Positions 14,485 to 18,814 of a DNA stretch of 18,814 nucleotides are shown here, piece after piece. The DNA is from Sphingomonadaceae bacterium (GTDB taxonomy: Bacteria; Pseudomonadota; Alphaproteobacteria; Sphingomonadales; Sphingomonadaceae), in NCBI GenBank assembly GCA_023384025.1, contig JAHDXX010000015.1:1-18814 (forward strand). The letters are read 5' to 3'. The notes beneath the pieces are model-generated. The model worked only from the letters and a program-made list of their open reading frames with translations. It made no database searches and was not told the DNA's origin. A program made the position numbers and the translations under genes. The first letter of the stretch is position 1; each line of letters begins with the position of its first letter.

Positions 14485-14503
14485 GGTATCCCGAAAGGAT
14501 ACC
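14485..14503. promoter_or_regulatory. Perfect palindrome between yghU and nadE, candidate operator
   Basis: GGTATCC (14485-14491), spacer CGAAA, GGATACC (14497-14503) is a perfect 7-bp inverted repeat with a five-base spacer in the divergent gap. It ends eight bases before the ATG at 14512. The size and symmetry suit a dimeric HTH repressor. The regulator is unknown; candidates are the HTH-like domain encoded immediately downstream or a protein elsewhere that controls yghU. No convincing -35/-10 pair was found in the rest of the gap (14384-14511). Confidence 0.5.
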
Positions 14504-14511
14504 TCCTTGGA

Positions 14512-14760
14512 ATGCACCGCGCAGGCGAGAAAATCAGGGCATGGCGCGAGGCGCATGATCCGCCGCTGTCGGCGGAGGAATTCGGCGCGCGCTATGGCGC
14601 GCCGGAACCATGGCCGAGCCGCACCGTCTATGGCTGGGAAGCCAAGGGCAAGATCGCCCGCGCGGCGGTGCAGAAGCGGCTCGCTGCGCTGGGCGTGTGC
14701 GAGCCGGGCGACTGGCTCGAACCGGCCATCGGCAAGCACGAGACAGAGGACACGAACCCG
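14512..14760 (+). CDS. HTH (XRE-like) domain in frame with and upstream of nadE (N-terminal extension or fusion)
   Basis: From the ATG at 14512 the frame gives 83 residues that run into the nadE start with no stop codon. The segment GEKIRAWREAHDPPLSAEEF, then SRTVYGWEAKGKIARAAVQK and RLAALG, follows the XRE-type pattern: helix 1, a 'LSxEEF' helix 2, a recognition helix with S-R-T-V-x-x-W-E, and a closing helix ending LAALG. After GVCEPGDWLEPA a polar linker (KHETEDTNP) leads to the NadE methionine. AAAGGA lies 12 bases upstream of the ATG, somewhat far. Known NadE proteins start at the hydrolase domain, so this is either a true fusion giving a 768-residue protein or a two-start gene. I cannot tell which, but the HTH pattern shows the extension is probably real coding sequence. 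Confidence 0.6.
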
Positions 14761-16818
14761 ATGGGCGACGCGCATCCGTTCTATGACATCCATTCGCACG
14801 GGCTGGTCCGGGTCGCGACCGCGACCCCGCTGCTGCGCCCGGCGGACGTGCCCTACAATGCGCAGGGGATCGTCGAGCAGGCCCGCGCGGCGGCGGCGCG
14901 GCAGGTCGACCTGGTGCTGTTCCCCGAACTGTCGCTGTCGGCCTATGCGATCGACGACCTGCACTTGCAGGTGGCCTTGCTCGACGCGGTGGAACGCCAC
15001 CTCGCCGACGTCTGTGCCGCGACCCGCGACCTTGCCACCGTACTGGTGATCGGCGCGCCGCTGCGCCGCAACGGGCGGGTTTACAACTGCGCGCTGGCGC
15101 TGTGCCGGGGCGAGGTGCTCGGCGTGGTGCCGAAGAGCTACTTGCCCAACTACCGCGAATACTACGAGAAGCGCTGGTTCGCCCACGGTCGCGACAGCCT
15201 GGGGCAGACCATCACGCTCGGCGGGCGCGAGGTGCCGTTCGGGACCGACCTCGTCTTCGCGCACCCCACGATTGCCGGGTTCGTGTTCGGGATCGAGATC
15301 TGCGAGGACGTGTGGAGCCCCAATCCGCCGAGCACCCGCGCCGCGTTGGCGGGCGCGACGATCCTGCTCAACCCCTCCGCCTCCAACATCACCATCGGCA
15401 AGAGCGACGAGCGCCACCTGCTGTGCCGCGCCCAATCGGCCCGCGCGATCTGCGCCTATGCCTATTCCGCCAGCGGGCAGGGCGAAAGCACCACTGACCT
15501 CGCGTGGGACGGTCAGGGGATGATCTACGAGCTGGGCGACCTGATGGCGGAAAGCGCGCGGTTCGACCTCACGCCGGAACTGTCCGTGGCGGATATCGAC
15601 TGCCAGCGGATCCTCGACGAGCGGATGCGGGTCGGCACCTTCAACGATGCCGCCGAGGCCGACGGGCACCCGGAGAACCGCTATCGCCGGATCGCGTTCG
15701 ACCACCGCCCGGCAGCGGGCGAGAAGGGGCTGATGCGCCCGGTCCGCCGCTTCCCGTTCGTGCCCAACCGGCGCGAGAAGCTCGACGAGGACTGCTACGA
15801 GGCGTTCAACATCCAGGTCTCCGGCCTGATCCGCCGGATCGAGGCAACCCGGCCGAAATCGCTGGTGATCGGCATTTCGGGCGGGCTCGATTCGACCCAT
15901 GCGCTGATCGTCGCGGCCAAGGCCTGCGATGCGCTCGGCCTGCCGCGCACCACGATCCGCGGCTACACCATGCCCGGCTTCGCGACCTCCGAAGGCACCA
16001 AATCGAACGCCTGGCGGCTGATGCAGGCGATGGGAATCACAGCGGAGGAAATCGACATCCGCCCGACCGCGCGGCTGATGCTGGAGAACATCGGCCACGC
16101 CTTTGCGGATGGCGAGCCGGTCTATGATGTGACTTTCGAGAACGTGCAGGCGGGCCTCAGGACCGATTACCTGTTCCGCCTGTCGGGCCAGCACGGCGGC
16201 TGGGTGGTCGGCACCGGCGACCTTTCCGAGCTGGCGCTCGGCTGGTGTACCTACGGCGTGGGCGACCACATGAGCCATTACAACGTCAACGCGGGCGTAC
16301 CCAAGACGCTGATCCAGTACCTCATCCGCTGGACCGCGACGACCGGCCAGTTTGACCAAGCGACCGCCGAGGTCCTGCTCAGCGTGCTCGACACCGAGAT
16401 CTCGCCCGAACTGGTCCCGGCCGGGGCGGACGGGGCGATCCAGAGCACCGAGGGCACCATCGGGCCTTACGCGCTGAACGACTTCTTCCTCCACCACATT
16501 GCCCGGTGGGGGCAGAAGCCGAGCCATGTCGCGTTCCTCGCCTGGCACGCCTGGCGCGAAGTCAGCGAAGGGCAGTGGCCCGACGGCTTCCCCGAGGCGC
16601 GCAAGACCGCCTACGACCTCGCCACGATCCGCCACTGGCTGGAGAAGTTCCTCGTGCGGTTCTTCCAGTTCAGCCAGTTCAAGCGCAGCGCGGTGCCCAA
16701 CGGGCCCAAGGTCAGCGCGGGCGGTGCCCTCAGCCCGCGCGGCGACTGGCGGGCGCCAAGCGATGCCATGGCGCAGGTCTGGCTGGACGAATTGCGCGAC
16801 CACCTGCCACCCGCCTGA
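14761..16818 (+). CDS. nadE: Glutamine-dependent NAD(+) synthetase NadE
   Basis: The 685-residue core has two domains. Residues 1-300 are a nitrilase-fold glutaminase with the Glu-Lys-Cys triad E56 (LVLFPELSLSAYA), K125 (VPKSYLPNYREYYE) and C181 (GIEICEDVWSP). Their numbering lies four or five above the mycobacterial triad. Residues from about 345 form the ATP-dependent synthetase with the P-loop SGGLDST (373-379) and VVGTGDLSELALGWCTYGVGDHMSHYNVN. It amidates deamido-NAD+ using ammonia from glutamine, the last step of NAD+ synthesis. MGDAHPFYDIHSHGLVRVAT fits the usual family start, with AGAGGA ten bases before the ATG at 14761. The frame is open further upstream through an HTH-like domain from 14512, so the full product may be longer. 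Confidence 0.95.
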   Translation: MGDAHPFYDIHSHGLVRVATATPLLRPADVPYNAQGIVEQARAAAARQVDLVLFPELSLSAYAIDDLHLQVALLDAVERHLADVCAATRDLATVLVIGAPLRRNGRVYNCALALCRGEVLGVVPKSYLPNYREYYEKRWFAHGRDSLGQTITLGGREVPFGTDLVFAHPTIAGFVFGIEICEDVWSPNPPSTRAALAGATILLNPSASNITIGKSDERHLLCRAQSARAICAYAYSASGQGESTTDLAWDGQGMIYELGDLMAESARFDLTPELSVADIDCQRILDERMRVGTFNDAAEADGHPENRYRRIAFDHRPAAGEKGLMRPVRRFPFVPNRREKLDEDCYEAFNIQVSGLIRRIEATRPKSLVIGISGGLDSTHALIVAAKACDALGLPRTTIRGYTMPGFATSEGTKSNAWRLMQAMGITAEEIDIRPTARLMLENIGHAFADGEPVYDVTFENVQAGLRTDYLFRLSGQHGGWVVGTGDLSELALGWCTYGVGDHMSHYNVNAGVPKTLIQYLIRWTATTGQFDQATAEVLLSVLDTEISPELVPAGADGAIQSTEGTIGPYALNDFFLHHIARWGQKPSHVAFLAWHAWREVSEGQWPDGFPEARKTAYDLATIRHWLEKFLVRFFQFSQFKRSAVPNGPKVSAGGALSPRGDWRAPSDAMAQVWLDELRDHLPPA

Positions 16819-16824
16819 CCGGAC

Positions 16825-16845
16825 CAATTCAGCCGCAATTCAGCC
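16825..16845 (+). promoter_or_regulatory. Tandem direct repeat with 11-bp period upstream of the lipoprotein gene
   Basis: CAATTCAGCC occurs at 16825-16834 and again at 16836-16845. Two half-sites one helical turn apart on the same face are the usual arrangement for OmpR/PhoB-family response regulators. The repeat starts seven bases after the nadE stop and about 40 bases before the lipoprotein start. The regulator is not identified. Confidence 0.45.
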
Positions 16846-16884
16846 ACCTTGCCGCAGCTTGATGCGAGACGGGAGGGTGCTGTC

Positions 16885-17271
16885 ATGCGCGTGGGTTTTG
16901 TCGTGACTGTTGCCGGTGCGCTGACGCTCGGGGGCTGCACCTCTGCTGCCACACAGAGCTTCCCTACGCCCGGTTCCTACAATCCGCTGGCGGTGACCCG
17001 ACCAATCGATCCCGACGCAGTCGCGGTCGGGCGCGAACTGGACAAGGTCGAACGCTCGATCGAGAACGGGCGCGACAGCGGCCAGCTTTCCCGTCGAGAA
17101 GCGCGGGCCTTCAGAAAGGCGAACCGGGCTCTTTCGGGTACGGCGGAACGTCTTGGCGCCGACGGTATGACAGATGGCGAAAAGCGCGATCTGGAAAATC
17201 AGGCCAGAATTCTCGACAGTCAGGTCCAGGCAGCTGTCATCACCGGCGGTATGCCCAAGGCGCCGCGTTAG
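16885..17271 (+). CDS. Small putative lipoprotein of unknown function
   Basis: The 128-residue product starts MRVGFVVTVAGALTLGGCTS, a short lipoprotein signal with lipobox LGGC (Cys18) for lipid attachment. The mature part has a Pro/Ser-rich stretch, then two charged helices. The segment GRDSGQLSRREARAFRKANR resembles the 'GxLT/SxxEA' helices seen in small periplasmic proteins of this group, and GADGMTDGEKRDLENQARILDSQVQAAV is likely helical. No catalytic motif is seen. The ATG at 16885 is chosen over the upstream ATG at 16849 because GGGAGGG (16871-16877) lies seven bases before it and because it puts the lipobox at a normal position. I do not recognise a named family. It could be regulated through the tandem repeat just upstream. 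Confidence 0.75.
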   Translation: MRVGFVVTVAGALTLGGCTSAATQSFPTPGSYNPLAVTRPIDPDAVAVGRELDKVERSIENGRDSGQLSRREARAFRKANRALSGTAERLGADGMTDGEKRDLENQARILDSQVQAAVITGGMPKAPR

Positions 17272-17352
17272 CGGCTTGGCTGCGCGTCGATATCGTCCTA
17301 GCCTCGCACAGCAGAACAAGCGATGATGGCATCCAGTAAGGAACACACCCTG

Positions 17353-17946
17353 ATGTCCATTCGAAATACCACAGCGTGGCTCGCGTCAGGCGCTTTGGCC
17401 TTGTCTGCTCCTCCGGCGCTCGCCCAGTTCGGCGGGCTGATCCCGCGCGATGCGCAGAACGTGCTCAACGATGCCAAGGCGACCGACGCCTGTGGCAACA
17501 AGAAGAAATCCTCGGCCGGCTCGCGCATTCTCGGTGGGGTGCTGGGGCGCTCGGCGCGCAATGCGGCCGGGCAGGCGGGGATTTCCAGCTGGGTGCCGAT
17601 TTCGGAAGTGACCGACCAGCTGACCACCTCGATCGCCTGCCGCCTCGATCCGGAAGAGCAGAAGCAGGCCGCCGAAGCGACCTTGCGCGCCACCCGCAGC
17701 ACCGAGAGCGAAGCCAGCGGCAAGCCCGCGCCGCCGCCGCCGGTCGGGTCGAGCGCGTCGTGGCAGTCGGGGACCCGGGAAGACGTGTCCGGAACCTCGA
17801 CCGTAACCGGGCGTGATCCGGCAGTGGCGAACGGGCTCGACTGCATCACTGTGACCGACGTCGTTATCGTGCAGGGTGAGGAAACCACCGCCAGCAAGCG
17901 GATGTGCCGCCCGCCGGGCTCGCGGCGCTACTCGCTGGTGGCGTGA
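17353..17946 (+). CDS. Exported protein of unknown function
   Basis: The 197-residue product has a signal peptide (MSIRNTTAWLASGALALSAP, likely cleavage after ALA before QFGG). The mature part contains a KKK-basic patch, a Gly/Ala-rich segment (SRILGGVLGRSARNAAGQAG) and a predicted helix TDQLTTSIACRLDPEEQKQA. A Pro/Ser-rich linker with PPPP follows, then a C-terminal domain with two cysteines (GLDCITVTDVVIVQGEET and RMCRPPGS) that may form a disulfide. I do not recognise the family. AAGGAA about ten bases upstream supports the ATG at 17353; ATGs at 17323 and 17326 would put a polar extension before the signal peptide. Its TGA overlaps the next ATG as TGATG, so it is probably coupled to the ClpP-like gene. 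Confidence 0.75.
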   Translation: MSIRNTTAWLASGALALSAPPALAQFGGLIPRDAQNVLNDAKATDACGNKKKSSAGSRILGGVLGRSARNAAGQAGISSWVPISEVTDQLTTSIACRLDPEEQKQAAEATLRATRSTESEASGKPAPPPPVGSSASWQSGTREDVSGTSTVTGRDPAVANGLDCITVTDVVIVQGEETTASKRMCRPPGSRRYSLVA

Positions 17947-18650
17947 TGCGAACCGGTCGGCTGCTGCTGGCCTGCGCGGCGCTGCTGGCGCTGGGTGCAG
18001 CTCCGGCAATGGATCCGGATAATCCGACGTGCCCCAAGGCCCCCAACTGGGGCCACGACAAGGCGATGACACTCACGCCTGCGACCAAGGGCGGCAAGCG
18101 CGTGCTGCTGGCAGAGGGTGTGATCGACGCCGGCCTGCCCGCGCGGATGCGTGCGGCGATCGAGGCGGACGAAGACCTCGAGGAGATCTGGCTCCGTTCC
18201 CCCGGCGGTGATGCCCGTGCGGGCAACGAGACCGGCAAGGTCATCCGTTCCTACCCCGGGATGCGCACCCGGATACCCGCGGGCTGGACCTGCTTTTCCT
18301 CGTGCAACTTCGTGTTCATGGGCGGCGCCCAGCGGTACGTCGACCGGGGCGGGATCTTCATGGTCCACATGTTCACCCACACCGGCCAGCGCGACGTGAT
18401 CAGCCAGTCGGTCCAGTCCGGCACGCAGGATACCGTCGAACTGATCGGGGAGATCGAACAGCTCAGCGCGCTGCTTGCCAGCGAGGACAACGATTTCCTC
18501 ATCCGCATGGGGGTGAGCCGCAAGTTGCTGACCGAGATCATGTACCAGCAGCTCGCCACCGGCGGGAAGGCGGGCAATGGCCAGCGCTACTGCCTCGACC
18601 AGGCAGAAGTCCGCAAATACAACGTGGTGAACGTCGAAGGCGCGGGCTGA
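17946..18650 (+). CDS. Periplasmic ClpP-like (COG3904-type) protein
   Basis: The 234-residue product begins with a signal peptide (MRTGRLLLACAALLALGAAP). The mature domain looks like the ClpP/crotonase fold: VLLAEGVIDAGLPARMRAAI, then IWLRSPGGDARAGNETGKVI with the SPGG oxyanion-type loop (85-88). Next comes GWTCFSSCNFVFMGGAQRYV, where S118 or S119 occupies the nucleophile position between two cysteines, and GIFMVHMF with H141 as a possible catalytic histidine. This layout matches predicted periplasmic ClpP-like proteins of COG3904; whether it is an active protease is unknown. CFSSC could also be a disulfide. The ATG at 17946 overlaps the TGA of the preceding gene. It is the last gene before the GC-rich right end. 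Confidence 0.8.
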   Translation: MRTGRLLLACAALLALGAAPAMDPDNPTCPKAPNWGHDKAMTLTPATKGGKRVLLAEGVIDAGLPARMRAAIEADEDLEEIWLRSPGGDARAGNETGKVIRSYPGMRTRIPAGWTCFSSCNFVFMGGAQRYVDRGGIFMVHMFTHTGQRDVISQSVQSGTQDTVELIGEIEQLSALLASEDNDFLIRMGVSRKLLTEIMYQQLATGGKAGNGQRYCLDQAEVRKYNVVNVEGAG

Positions 18651-18673
18651 CACATAGGCGCCGCCCACTGCAA

Positions 18674-18744
18674 TCCTCCCCTCCTGGGGGAGGTGGCAGC
18701 GCGCAGCGCTGACGGAGGGGGCGCGACACCACCGGCAGGGCACC
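18674..18744. repeat. GC-rich palindromic intergenic repeat, cut off by the contig end
   Basis: A hairpin made of CCTCCCC, TCCT and GGGGAGG (about 18675-18693) is followed by GGCAGCGCGCAGCGCTGACG and GGAGGGGG. The central CGCGCAGCGCT (18700-18710) is identical to the core of the element inside egtB. The usual second half of such a repeat would be a reverse complement further right, but the sequence there turns into homopolymers. It follows the ClpP-like gene by about 25 bases and is probably an intergenic repeat of the same broad family as 7848-7940. Confidence 0.6.
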
Positions 18745-18796
18745 GCCCCCCCCCCCCCGCCGGGCGCGGGCCCCCCCCCCCCGCCCGGGGGGGGGG
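18745..18796. other. Low-complexity poly-C/poly-G tail, probable sequence artefact
   Basis: Runs of 13 or so C, then C again, then nine or more G make up nearly all of this stretch, and the window ends shortly after. Nothing else in the window resembles it. It most likely reflects poor base calling or assembly failure inside the palindromic repeat at a contig edge; no feature should be inferred from it. Confidence 0.75.
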
Positions 18797-18814
18797 ACCG
18801 GAAGAGGGGGTTAG

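Noticed and set aside
14209..16827. 872-codon minus-strand open frame
   Set aside because: Antisense of nadE, with the last part an out-of-frame reading of yghU; no recognisable domain.

Overview
The window looks like chromosomal DNA of a high-GC alphaproteobacterium, most likely order Sphingomonadales (Erythrobacteraceae or Sphingomonadaceae). This is inferred from the GC-rich codon use, the gene order nfu / nitroreductase / tsaB / rimI / mucR, the class II DAHP synthase, and intergenic palindromic repeats of a type I associate with sphingomonads. No phage, IS, CRISPR or plasmid genes are seen, so this is mostly core genome with a few accessory loci. The right end (from about 18745) dissolves into C and G homopolymers and looks like an unreliable contig end.

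Layout. (1) 1-2604, minus strand: a compact cluster read right to left, nfu (Fe-S carrier), a RutE/HadB-type nitroreductase, tsaB (t6A tRNA modification), rimI (ribosomal acetyltransferase) and the N-terminal part of a MucR regulator cut by the window edge. nfu/nitroreductase and tsaB/rimI each overlap by ATGA. (2) 2715-7154, plus strand: an exported two-half M16 zinc peptidase, then class II DAHP synthase (shikimate pathway entry). (3) 7155-7344: a gap holding a nested inverted repeat of about 100 bp. (4) 7345-10363, plus strand: egtB and egtD, the ergothioneine pair, overlapping by GTGA, followed by a membrane-anchored retropepsin-like aspartic protease. (5) 10360-12013: a glutathione S-transferase convergent with the protease (both stop codons lie in one CTAG) and a divergent DUF1499 membrane protein. 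(6) 12016-14383, minus strand: tRNA-Gln(TTG), a GPH-family sugar/cation symporter and a YghU-type glutathione-dependent oxidoreductase. (7) 14512-16818, plus strand: glutamine-dependent NAD+ synthetase whose reading frame continues upstream, without a stop, into an HTH-like domain preceded by a perfect palindrome. (8) 16885-18650, plus strand: three exported proteins (a small lipoprotein, an unknown secreted protein, and a ClpP-like periplasmic protein).

How the genes fit together. Several loci concern redox and thiol protection: ergothioneine synthesis, two GST-fold proteins, an Fe-S carrier and a nitroreductase. Others are housekeeping (t6A, NAD+, aromatic amino acids, tRNA-Gln). The most unusual observations are a 93-bp GC-rich palindromic element sitting in frame inside egtB between its two domains, and the continuous HTH-NadE reading frame. 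I did not find a convincing new multi-gene system; the three-gene exported cluster at the right end is the least understood part.
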